Below the pieces are notes generated by a model. That model worked only from the letters and a program-made list of their open reading frames with translations. It did no database searches and was not told the origin of the DNA. Shown here one piece after another: positions 1-10,400 of a DNA stretch of 55,174 nucleotides (within the stretch, counting starts at the first letter, position 1; every line of letters begins with the position of its first letter). Made by a program: the position numbers and the translations under genes. Source of the DNA: Parasitella parasitica (taxonomy: Eukaryota > Mucoromycota > Mucoromycetes > Mucorales > Mucoraceae); contig MU619238.1 of NCBI GenBank assembly GCA_025201805.1, forward strand, positions 81,706 to 136,879, written 5' to 3'.

Positions 1-179
1 TTTTCACTAGAATTACCTGGTGCACCGGAAAGGTTTTCGACACTGAGAACAGGTTGCTTTTCTAAGTGTTGGACATCTTTGGTCTGAGATGATGAGAATC
101 GAATGCCTGAAAAGACTGCAGGCTTACTGAATACAGAACGGCAGACAGATGCAGTTCTAACAACGAGTGGGGAGGACAT
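1..179 (-). CDS. Putative mitochondrial complex I subunit NDUFS4-like, first exon (partial)
   Basis: A minus-strand ATG at 179-177 opens a 54-codon reading frame whose first ~30 residues look like a mitochondrial presequence: Arg and Ser rich, almost no acidic residues, with a SVCRSVF-type amphipathic stretch. The exon ends in LSGAP followed by a GT donor at 16-11 (gtaatt), so the gene continues off the left edge. In NDUFS4, the 18-kDa accessory subunit of NADH:ubiquinone oxidoreductase, a similar short motif (human T-G-V-P-E) stands just after the presequence, and the split codon here begins with G, compatible with Glu. That resemblance is the only basis for the name. It could be any other matrix protein with an N-terminal presequence. 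Confidence is moderate that this is a real mitochondrial gene and low to moderate on identity. Confidence 0.4.
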   Translation of the reverse strand, partial: MSSPLVVRTASVCRSVFSKPAVFSGIRFSSSQTKDVQHLEKQPVLSVENLSGAPGNSSE

Positions 180-2279
180 TTTGTATTTAATGAAAGTTCT
201 AAAATAAAATACAATGGAACTATCGAATTTGTGGGGTCGCCCTCATCTTATTCCTTAAAACTCACGTCATCATATTGAACCTAAATGCCTCACCGTCCAG
301 TTGCAAACCATCAGGACAAATTTACGTCAATTCAAGTAGATATTCCAAATTCACTGTGTTCAATGATATCGATCACAGGATGCAATGGATGTAAGATTAT
401 TTCAAAGGAGAGATAGATCTGCGGTGGGTGTCTTTCTTGGGAACATGGACGCAGTCATCGTGTTCATCATCGACTTGTTCTGTCATTTAATCTTGGTCTT
501 AAGACACATTCTATTCTGGATACCATGATCTAAAGACTCCTGAAGCTACAGCAACACGATGGTTCGAGAACCAGCTTCCAAACGAATATGCCATTAAATT
601 CACCTGCCTTTTTTTTTTTAGCGTCGTCAAGAGCGCGTATCTTGAAGTCGATGGAATACGTTGGCTGGCATTTGGGATTTATGGCGGTGAAAAATATATG
701 TACAAGCGTTGCCTAAGATCAGCTATTTGCAAGAGCTAAAAGGGTCGCGGCTAGCAAACGGTTAGCGTTTGGTATAGATAGAAGGCCACTATCAACAGGC
801 GTTTTAATTCGCAAGGAAACGTGTAGCACTCTGTCTTAATTGCCAATGACAAGAGCAAAAGCGTAACATACAAGTTGCATGTAATTTAAAAGACTTCACT
901 TGTTTTGCTAAAAATGATAGCTTAAGTTCGCCTAAAGGATCACAATCAGAGAAATATATGAAAAAAAAAAAGCTATGGTTGGAATCTCTTCCAAAACTGC
1001 AATGCTAATACTTTATCAACTGAGCGATTTTCTGACAAAAAGTAAATATATGAACCAAAGAGCTCCCCCCTCCCCAAATCAGAAATGTCTCACCAAAAGG
1101 AGATTGTTTTCGTGAGGTAAAATAGTTTCAGGACAAGTATCCTTTGCATATCTGGAATGCAGAAATAGTAGATCGTAACTTTCTGGTTGTTTTTTCGAGT
1201 CCTGTATAGACCAAAGCAACATACAAGCCAAGATTTGATCTGTATCCAGTTACAACCAAAGGCCGTCCAAATATGTCTACTACACTTACACTTTGGTCGT
1301 CTCTAATGAAGACTTGAGAAAGCATGTAGTAATCTCTCATGCTTTACTTGGTGGTTTAAAAACGAAGTTCTATGAAAAGATACTTTTCGATCTTTCTTGA
1401 GCTAATGAAAGAGCTTTTCGAAATAGTGACATATTACTCTGCTGCACAAGTTTTGCGTTTGTAGAAGCATTTACCAAATCTTATCAAACTTATGATTCCT
1501 TTAGACTAATATTTATCGTTTCTATTGCAAATAATCGTTCATCGTAGATGTTCGCGTCCAATACCATATGAGTAACACAAAAACAAAGGCATAATGCAAG
1601 TAGCAAATATCTTGTGGAGAATTTCACATCACATTGCATTATATGAGGCTCTTCACACCAAGCAATCCAATTATCAACATAATTTCGTGTACTGCCATGT
1701 AAGTGGGCGTATTTCTTGCATAGAAAAATCAAGGGGGGTCATCACGACTGAAATACACACATTTGGTAGAAAATCAACGATCTTTCTTCGATAATAACAT
1801 ATGTATCCGTGTGATCAAACATTTTCGATTATACAGTATCATAAACATTGCATAGATCGGCAGCAAATAGAAATACCAAATATATGCTATCACCGGTGGT
1901 CGTCTAATGTAAATAAAAAAAAAAAAAGTACTCTGTCTTGATGAAAATCTTCCTTGTGTTGTTCTGTATTCATCTAGGCTAGAATTCTACAATATACGCA
2001 GAACACCTAAAGAAATTAGTGATATGTAATAGACGTTCGCATATTTGATCGATACGTGTTGTGAGAATTTCGTGGATTGGCTGCAACCGTACAGCATAAT
2101 TTACCAATGTCATGCAGGTATTATAATTGTGTTACAAGTAAAAAGACGAAAATCTTCTCAAGATGAAACAACGCAAGATGAAAATCATTTACGCATAGCA
2201 ATCGTCTGATGATCCGTAAAGACGTAATCTTCAGAAATGTCCCTATGTATGACATATCGACGCTATTGATGGCGAAACC
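180..2279. other. Gene-poor intergenic region
   Basis: About 2.1 kb between the NDUFS4-like exon and the BP74-like gene. No supportable gene is seen. Positions 441-486 match 4223-4268 in direct orientation at about 78 percent. Positions 530-740 have better base balance than their surroundings and short open stretches interrupted by stops, which could be decayed coding sequence. Short A or T runs occur at 610-619, 961-971 and 1916-1927. Confidence 0.5.
441..486 (+). repeat. Diverged direct repeat, copy 1
   Basis: These 46 nt match 4223-4268 at 36 of 46 positions without gaps, with mostly transition differences. One frame reads N-M-D-x-x-I-V-F-I in both copies, so they may be remnants of the same once-coding element. 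The flanks do not align clearly. No family is recognised. Confidence 0.5.
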
Positions 2280-2287
2280 TATAAAAA
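2280..2287 (+). promoter_or_regulatory. TATA box of the BP74-like gene
   Basis: TATAAAAA ends 53 bp before the ATG at 2341, a normal distance for a fungal TATA box with a short leader. It falls inside a longer open frame beginning at 2209, which argues for the downstream ATG as the true start. Confidence 0.55.
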
Positions 2288-2340
2288 GAGCCTTGCTATT
2301 CTTTCGAATTAGTTTTTTATTCACTCAACTTTTTTCAGCT

Positions 2341-2742
2341 ATGTTCAAATTGGTTTTGCTCTTACTTGCTACTCTTGCCGCTTCCTTTGTTGCCGCTGAA
2401 CGCGCTTTATTCGGTTTCGAAACGATGAATTCTGAAGAGTTTGTATTTGAACTTACCAATGATGCTTTAATTGCTCATGCCAGACGCATCCTGAGTGGTG
2501 AAGAACTGGATAGGATCCATGTCCACGGAAGAATCATTAAAAGACCAGTACCCTACAATCCCCGCTACAGTTACCATTTCGAACCTGAAACCGTCAATTT
2601 CTTTACTCATGCAATCGAAATCTGTGATGCCGATGTCCGATATGTAGAAGACCATCTTGACGAAGCTTGTGGTGCCTTCTTGCCAGGCTGTCATTTCTGC
2701 CCCTGGAGTTCCAGACTTACCAGAGAGATTCCTTCTAATTAA
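2341..2742 (+). CDS. Secreted BP74-like small protein
   Basis: Intronless, 133 residues from the ATG at 2341. An open frame reaches back to 2209, but the 2341 start gives a textbook signal peptide (MFKLVLLLLATLAASFVAA, cleavage near residue 19) and lies just behind a TATA box. The mature ~114-residue part contains FVFELTND, ARRILSGEE, HVHGRIIKRP, PYNP, a central EICDADVRYVEDHLDE and a GAFLPG...CPWSSRL ending. This pattern is what I know as the BP74 N-terminal domain, named after a Dictyostelium calmodulin-binding protein and also found as small secreted proteins in fungi and actinobacteria. Four Cys residues (one in EICDAD, then in EAC, PGC and FCP) could form disulfides after export. The biochemical role is not known to me. 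Family assignment is from memory of the motif order. Confidence 0.8.
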   Translation: MFKLVLLLLATLAASFVAAERALFGFETMNSEEFVFELTNDALIAHARRILSGEELDRIHVHGRIIKRPVPYNPRYSYHFEPETVNFFTHAIEICDADVRYVEDHLDEACGAFLPGCHFCPWSSRLTREIPSN

Positions 2743-3473
2743 CAACTTTTATAATAAAAAATCTCACAGAAGATTAATATTTGATCTTTAAATAAAAAAC
2801 TAGCTGATCAATGTGGACATGAATAGACTTCTGGCAAGGCTTCCTTTGTAGTGACTCAAGTGTTGCAACGCTGGGTAATTTGATCTACTACCATCCATCA
2901 TAACTGAACTTGCTTTCATTATTCACCCAATACTCGGTGAATGCAAAGTGTCACTTCACATAATTTTTCAGTCGAGATACTTTTCATGTTTCGATGAATG
3001 AATAGAACGCTTAACCACTAGTACTATCGTGGTATTTCTTCAAGAAGTCATGACCTTCTCTTATTCCAGGTATAACCCGTGTGGTTTTATGTTTAGGGAA
3101 ATCAAAGTCGAACAAACTGCTGTTATTTTTCACGCTTTATAAGGATAGCTGGAATATAGAGTCCAGGATATGAACTGATGATTTTTTTTTCGAATTCTTA
3201 CGCTAAGTTTCTCGTCAGGAAGCATTTCTATTGAGTCAACCTTCGATGATACGATTACTAAATTGAATATTGAAATTTCCAAGCTCAAACGCTCGTAAAG
3301 TAGCTGGAAATGAAAGACAAGGATATTTAGTGGAATTTTAGAAAATGGGAGCCTAATGACCGATAAAGTATCAACAAACGCAAAAAAGCAGGACCAAAGC
3401 AGAGAAATGCTTCGTGTTGTCCAGGGAAACTAATCCAGCTTTGCAGAGCAATGTAAAAAACTTGCATGCAGGC

Positions 3474-3474
<1 letters not shown>

Positions 3475-3538
<64 letters not shown>
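3475..3538 (+). repeat. Poly(T) tract, 64 nt
   Basis: An uninterrupted run of T. On the minus strand it reads as a long poly(A), as would be left at the 3' end of a retroposed sequence transcribed from higher coordinates, but no target-site duplication was found by eye. Homopolymer length may also be inflated by sequencing or assembly. Confidence 0.9.
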
Positions 3539-3540
<2 letters not shown>

Positions 3541-4222
3541 GTGATGGCTAACGTAAGTATCGTATTCTTGTTCGTCTAATACATGGTAATAAGAACGAGT
3601 AAGTGCAAGTGGAATCTTTGAAGCAATGGTTTTATGAACATGCCATGCCGAAATGTGCTCGACTGGGATTGCCTTCTTCAGACCAATTAATATCTGATAA
3701 CTTCGGTAGCCCATCACATGCTTTTATTTGGTAAAGAATTCACAACTAGCACTGACGGTGGCACTGGGACCCATCATGTACAGCTTGATATCAATTATTT
3801 TTAGGACGAGGTTGTCAGGAAACAGGCGAGTAGATATACTGCTTCACACCACACATGAAACCATCGACATCGACGCAAATGCCGTGTATCGCAATTGCCA
3901 ATTGTAACCAGCTTGGTCCATTATGTTCCATCAAAATTAGTGAGAAAAAATTTGCTTGGCATATCTGCAAACATTATTTACAAATACGACCACAACAAGG
4001 AAATAATAACTCTCTTCACAAACGATCGACAATGTTCAATTTCCTCCAAAGGGCAATTGATCAATTTATTGGCATTTAACTGTGTATGCATAGATACGAA
4101 AACGATACCCCAGAGGAAGAAAATTAATATCAAGAGGTACTGTATCTTGCATTACATTTGCTAGGAGACACCTTTTTGGCATAAAGGTCGCTGGTCATAA
4201 AGTAAGACTGCTGTCGACATTA

Positions 4223-4268
4223 GAACATGGACGTAGCCGTTGTGTTTATCAATGAGCTGTTCAGTCAT
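4223..4268 (+). repeat. Diverged direct repeat, copy 2
   Basis: Partner of 441-486, same orientation, about 3.8 kb away, 36 of 46 identical. The two copies bracket the BP74-like gene. The corresponding frame reads N-M-D-x-x-V-V-F-I and soon meets a stop. Confidence 0.5.
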
Positions 4269-4674
4269 CTTGAAGCGTATTCAACTTGATTCATGTGAAT
4301 AAAATTAACTGGGCCAAGTGATTTAGTTTTGAAACAACAAAGGCAATGGGCACGTAAACCAAATCAATCCTAGATTAATCAGGAGCACACATGTTACTTG
4401 ATATATCATGATATACTTTACGAGTTTCACAGGGCTGCATGAAGAAACACCTAGAAGGCAGTGACTCGAAATGAATAATACAGTCAAGTTTCCCACCTTC
4501 CTCATTTGCACTGCTTGTGATTAGGATGTGTGTAACTGCTATCAACATCGCTTTTCATTGAGCACTCCGAAACCTTAATTTTGGCTATTACACCATCCAA
4601 CGTAAAAACGAGATATTAGTTTTGCCTCATCTTCTTTTTCCTTTCTTATAATTTTATCTCATAAGAAATTAGCC

Positions 4675-6410
4675 ATGAGTCAACCAGATATTCAAACTGT
4701 AAAGACCTCCGGTGGTCAAGAACTTAAAGGTACAGTACTACGATATCCAGAGGCATAAACTGAGTTTTATTGATTTTGAAATGCACAAAGTTCATACCTA
4801 TCTTTTCATCAACAACGAATTTGTTCCCGGTAATGGTCCGTTGATTGAAACTATCAACCCTGCTACTGAGGAAGTAATCTGCTCTGTTCATTCTGCAAAT
4901 GAAAAAGATGTTGACGCGGCTGTTGATGCGGCTACAGAGTGCTTCAACACTAAATGGCGTAAAGTTGCTCCCGCCGAACGCGGGCGCTTGATTAACAAAC
5001 TTGCAGATTTAATGGAGCGTGACAAGGAGGATATTGCTACTTTGGATGCCCTTGACAACGGCAAGGCTTTCACTATTGCTCGCGATGTCGATGTAACCGA
5101 CTCTATTGGTTGTTTCCGCTACTTTGCTGGCTGGGCTGACAAAATCCACGGCAAAACTATTGATACGACTTTTGATAAATTGTGTTATACTCGTCATGAG
5201 CCTTTGGGTGTTGTTGGTGCCATTGTTGTATGTATATCTATAGTTTGTATTTTTTTTTTTTTGTTTTTGCTTATTAATTCTATGCAATGCTAGCCTTGGA
5301 ACTACCCTACTATGATGCCTGTTTGGAAGCTGGCCCCCGCATTAGCCACTGGTAACTGCAGTAAGTAATCATTGATATTTATTTTTTCTGGCCCCAATGG
5401 GTTCAAATGTTCAACACATCTTGATTTAGTTGTTTTGAAAACATCTGAAGTTACACCTTTGCCATTGTATAAATTTGCCGAGCTTGTTGTGGAAGCTGGT
5501 TTTCCTCCTGTAAGTGATGAATCTGTTGATATTTTCTACCCTCATACTCACTCCACAAATATAGGGCGTTGTTAATATTATCACTGGTTACGGCCAGACC
5601 ACTGGAAGTTATCTTAGTAGTCATCCTGGTATCAGCAAGATGGCCTTTACTGGTTCAACCGTCACTGGCAGTAAGATTATGCACAGCAGCGCTGGCAGCA
5701 ATCTCAAGAAGCTCCAACTGGAGCTGGGTGGCAAATCTGCACAAATTGTCTGTGCTGATGCTGATTTAGCCAACGCTGCCGTCCATGCTCATGGTGGTAT
5801 ATTTAACAATCATGGTCAGAGCTGTAATGCCGGTTCTCGTATCCTCATCCAGGAAAGTGTTTTCGACAAATTCATGGAGCTTTTCATTGCCGAAACCAAA
5901 AAGATCAAGATTGGCGATCCCTTTGACCAAGACACTTTCCAAGGTCCTCAAATCAATAAGAGTCAGTTTGACAAGATTATGAATTACATCAAGATAGGTC
6001 AAGAAGAGGGTGCCAAGTTAGCTCTTGGTGGCAATCGTTGGGGAGATAAGGGCTATTATATCGAGCCTACCATCTTTACACATTGCAACGGAAACATGCG
6101 TATCATGCAAGAAGAAATTTTTGGCCCTGTCGTGGCTATTGCCACCTTCAAAACTGTAGAAGAAGCTATTGAAATGGCAAATGATTCTAACTATGGTTTA
6201 GCTGGCGGTGTGTATACCTCTAACCTTGACACTGCCATTACTGTTTCCAACGAGCTGCAGGCAGGAACAGTCTGGGTTAATTGCTTTGATATATTTGATC
6301 AATCCACTCCTTTCGGTGGCTATAAGCAATCTGGTTTCGGTAAGGAGCTTGGAAAGTATGCGCTTCAAGAGTACACTCAAGTCAAGGTTGTCAAGATCCA
6401 AAGGTGCTAA
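4675..6410 (+). CDS. Aldehyde dehydrogenase, NAD(P)+ dependent, cytosolic type
   Basis: Oxidises aldehydes to carboxylic acids with NAD(P)+. Five exons: 4675-4729, 4791-5227, 5294-5360, 5430-5509, 5565-6410, all with GT...AG introns of 55-69 bp, spliced to 494 residues, the usual class 1/2 ALDH length. Visible family signatures: N-terminal LFINNEFVPG, the substrate-path segment ending GVVGAIV then PWNYP, GFPPGVVNIITGYG, the general base in ELGGKS (about Glu266), the nucleophile in GQSCNAGSR (about Cys300), EEIFGPVV, and the C-terminal SGFGKELGKYAL. There is no mitochondrial presequence (starts MSQPDIQTVK), so a cytosolic location is inferred. The first intron uses a gtacag donor. Substrate cannot be read from the sequence. 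Likely roles in fungi include ethanol or acetaldehyde metabolism and stress aldehyde removal. Confidence 0.95.
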
Positions 6411-7411
6411 ATCTATAGGGAACCATCATTATTGGAAGGTTATACCAGAAATCTCATAGCTCAATATCAAATTCTCAATTAAACATGTTAATAAGATAGT
6501 ATTTCCTCTAGCATTTTTGTAGTAAATTGTTAATTGGAAGATAATAATGCGATTGTTGCTACTCCCCTTCTGCATCTCTTTTATTCGAGTATAGGTATAA
6601 TGTCATACGCTGTTGCAGCTGCTTAAGTAGCTCAAAAACACAAAATAGAAAATTGTGGCAAAAAAAGCATACAAACACTCATTGGCGGAGAATGAATTGT
6701 ATAGAGCAGATTTATCTGGCTTAAATGCAAATTTTCGCCAAAAAATGAGTATGTTGCATTTATCTCATAAGAACGTATAGCAAGTAACCCTTGCTTATTA
6801 AGAAGCTTTGGTAGATATTTAACGTTTAAACATGATTATGTAAAAAAATTAGCAATTTTTCTAATAAAAAATTTGTGCACAATTAATAATGTAAAAAGCT
6901 GTTTTTGTAGCAAAAATGCATATATTTGTCTTTGAAAAGTAAAGTACATTAATTTCATTAAAAGAGCTACTTATGGCACACATTTAGAGTAGTAGATATT
7001 GGTTGTAGCATCATTTTTCAGCGATATTTTACAACATTTGCCTAAACATGAAAAAATCCTCGACCAATGGCAAGGGCCCAAGGCCAGATTTTGATCAAAA
7101 ATCTCGAGATACAAATATTTGAAAAACGGATGCAGGGAATATGTTAGAACTGAAATAACACAATCTGCGCAGAAACTGGATCTCAGAAACAATTATTTAG
7201 GATGTTATAGTCTGCCAAAGGTCTAAATTTGCACTGTAAATATACTTGAATAAAGACGTTCTAAATGTTCAGTTTATCGGCCATGATATAGTGAGATCCA
7301 CTTGATAACTGAAGCATGATACAAAAAAGTAGATTTTGGTGAAAGTACGGTAATATGAATTATACAAGGGGCGGCGTAGGGGGGGGGTTTCTTTCTTTTA
7401 TTGACAACAAG
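6411..7411. other. Intergenic region between convergent genes
   Basis: One kilobase of AT-rich DNA between the convergent ALDH (plus) and ankyrin protein (minus) genes. It must hold both 3' UTRs. A run of nine G lies at 7379-7387 just past the ankyrin gene stop. No gene is supported here. Confidence 0.5.
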
Positions 7412-10400
7412 TTATTTCCTAGAGGTGGGTTGCTTGCTGCTGCCTGAATTTCTTTGTTGCTGTACGTCAGACAAGGCATTACTCAATTTCGAAGCTCTCG
7501 CTATCATCCTCTCTTGCTGGTAAGAAGACAGTGAAGAAAGGCTAGTTGCAGAAATCATGGACATGCGTTTCTTGTCTGTTCGAATACTAATGGCTGTTGA
7601 TAAACGTTTGCTATTGTTGCCATCCAAAACAACGCTGGATGGTGATCGGATAAAGAATGATGAGCGATTGCTATTGTATGTGGAGACGGATAGACGGTTG
7701 GTGGCCGCGGATAGACGGGACAACCTGTTATTGTTGGGCGCGGAAGTGGCCGTAGATGTGGTTTCAGCCGCATTTTCATTTTCATTTGCAGAGCTGATGC
7801 GAGGTCTATTCAAGGTTTCATTAGTATATGAGTATATTTTTTCAACTGTACAAGCAGGAGATTACTTTACCCAACGCCAGTAGTTGTGGATTTAGTGGGC
7901 ACTAGAGACACATCAGCTACAGAGGCAGACGAATAAGAGATTGAAGTAGACCTCAGGCCAATCTCATTGTCACGCACTCGATCCATGAGCTCAGCCAAGT
8001 GATCGCTGATACACAGTAAGGACTCTTCGTCTTGGCCAACCAGTTTATCTACTTGAGGCTCAATAAATACAGTGGCTAATTGTCGTAGACTTTGACCTAT
8101 CATGGCTTGCTCTTGCTTCAATTCATTAATGGCATCCTGTAAACTCTCATGCACATGTTGCAATTGCTCCAATTCACGAATGATCCATTGGTGGCGGTCC
8201 TGCTCTTCAATGCGCTCTTGTTGATGCTGCTGTTGGCCCTGATCTGCCACTACTTGTAATGGTACTCGCTGCTCCTTTTGTGGCTGTTGCTGCTGCTGCT
8301 GCTGCTGTTGCTGTTGCTGCTGATGTGTTTGCTGTTGGCTTTGAATGGATTTTGCATCCACGCCTTCTGAAACTTCATCGACTACCTCCCATACCTTGAC
8401 GACTTCTTCTTTTCGGTGTCTCACAATGGTCTCCAGCTCGGTCTTGAGGGCAAACACTTGTCGAGCCACCTCAGCCGCATCGTCGTAGAGCTGGGTCATT
8501 TGATTTCTGGTCTCATCAAGATCAGTGCTTGCTTGCCCTAGGGAAGCTTGCACCTGCAGCAGATTTTGACGAGATTTACTTATCGAATGACTTGCAAGCA
8601 CCTTGAGGCAGTACAGACTTGCATCGAGCCTTGCAATGTAGCACAGGGTCGAAAGTTTCGATGCGCACTGGACATTCAGTTGCTTGGATTGCAATGCAGT
8701 AAGTTGCAGCTCTTGCTCTTGCTGTGACGTGGATGTAGTTGACGAGGCACAGCTTTCATCGTCTTCTACATGCTGGTCTTCCATAACGATTTCTGTTACA
8801 AGATTCGAGTCTTCTTTCCAGTCTTTCTCGACACGGACATGCGGCGTTTCGTCAGTGTCTAATCTATCCAAGAGACCTTGCAGGAGAGCAGGTGGTCGGA
8901 CTTTTTGCAGCGACTCCCTGGTAGCGTCTAATTGCAGCTCAACGTTAGTGTACTCCTTCAGCAGCTGCTCTCTTTCTTTGTCCAAGGCGTGCTGTCTATC
9001 AAACAGTTGTCGTGTGCAAATCATCACTTGGTGCAGTTCTGACTGGACTTGATCTTCACTGCGGGATCTTTCGTTGTCGTTCAGCTCCTTTTCCAGCGAC
9101 AAACACAGTTCATACATCTTCTTCTTGCCCGTCGTGATTTTTTCTAACTGCTCTGTCACTTCTTCAATGTCTTTCTGGATCTCGTATAGGTTGGAATGGA
9201 GGATATCGAATGACAGCTCGAGCTGATTTAGTGAGGGGTAGCTTGCGCCTCCCTTTTTGGGATTGTTGTAGATACTTGCCATGATGTCGTGCTTTTGACG
9301 TACGGTAGTGGGTTGACTGATCGATCGAGTCAGCTGATTTGCTTCAGACAGCGGCGGTTTTTTCTCGTCTACTTTAGCTTTTGTGTACGCTTTGGTCAAT
9401 ATCTCCTTCACGCTGAGCCAACGTTCTTGCACCAGTGCTTTGGCCTGGGTCAATCTTTGCTTGTCTTGTTGGCTGTCCTGATCTAAATGTGTCTGAATCT
9501 CGTGCAATACTTGAACTACAACGACCGTCATGTCTTGATAGAGTCTGTTTCTATCATCGCGCAAATAGAGCACTTGGTCAATAGGTACAGTTTGCAGAAT
9601 GAGCAGTGATTGCGACAGATGAACAACGCAGTCATCGATGTTTACGGGCTCTTCGTTTGGCTGCATCTTGAGCTGTTGTTGCTTTCTGGCTGCTGCCTTT
9701 CGCAAACGCTCAATTTGGCCAATTAAATCATCCTGTGCCAGTTCGAGCTGACAGAAGCGACCATCAATGCGTTCAAACACGTCAAACAGTTTTTCAATCT
9801 TGTCGTGCTGCAGCTCAGACATTTCCCAATCTGCTTGATGCACTTGTTCGACTTGCTCCAGCTCCTCACGAAATGACATCATTACCTTCTCAACTAGTTG
9901 GTCTGTTGAATCAAACATCTCATGAGCTTCGCGTAGCTCAAATCTTAATTGAGATATCGTCTTCTCCAGTTGCTGGATCGTAGAAACTCGTTCGTTTTGC
10001 GCAATATTCCAGGAGCCTAGAATTGTGTCTGTGATGTATGCTAGTGAAGCCTCAATAGAGTCTGTAAAGGTGGTCTGATAGCTGAAAAAGGCCTTGAGGA
10101 TAACCTCAAAATCAGAGTATTCGTCGTAGCTGGGATCGCCTTTTTGGCGTTGAATCGTAGCTACAAGCAGCTGCTTCTGCTGGGACATGGGCAGCCTTTG
10201 ATTGCTATCGTCATCGCAGAATAGAAACGAAGCCGAAACATTCGAAGTGGAGGCCATTGTTTTCATCTTGCTGCTGATGGGATTGGCGGCAATTGCTGTG
10301 GATCGAGACACAGACCGAGTAACCGACGAGCGATTGTATTCACTTGCTGAGTCAAAGGGTCTGATGGTTCCGCTCAGCGACGAGATGAGGGATTTTGTCT

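Larger units (their letters stand above)
2743..4674. other. Intergenic region with poly(T) tract and repeat copy
   Basis: About 1.9 kb between the BP74-like gene and the aldehyde dehydrogenase gene. It contains a pure 64-nt T run at 3475-3538 and repeat copy 2 at 4223-4268. Short open stretches at 3539-4164 lack recognisable domains and have broken frames. I see no gene that can be supported. Confidence 0.5.

Noticed and set aside
3430-3717. Minus-strand ORF with a long poly-Lys stretch
   Set aside because: The Lys run is just translation of the 64-nt poly(T) tract; the rest has no recognisable domain.
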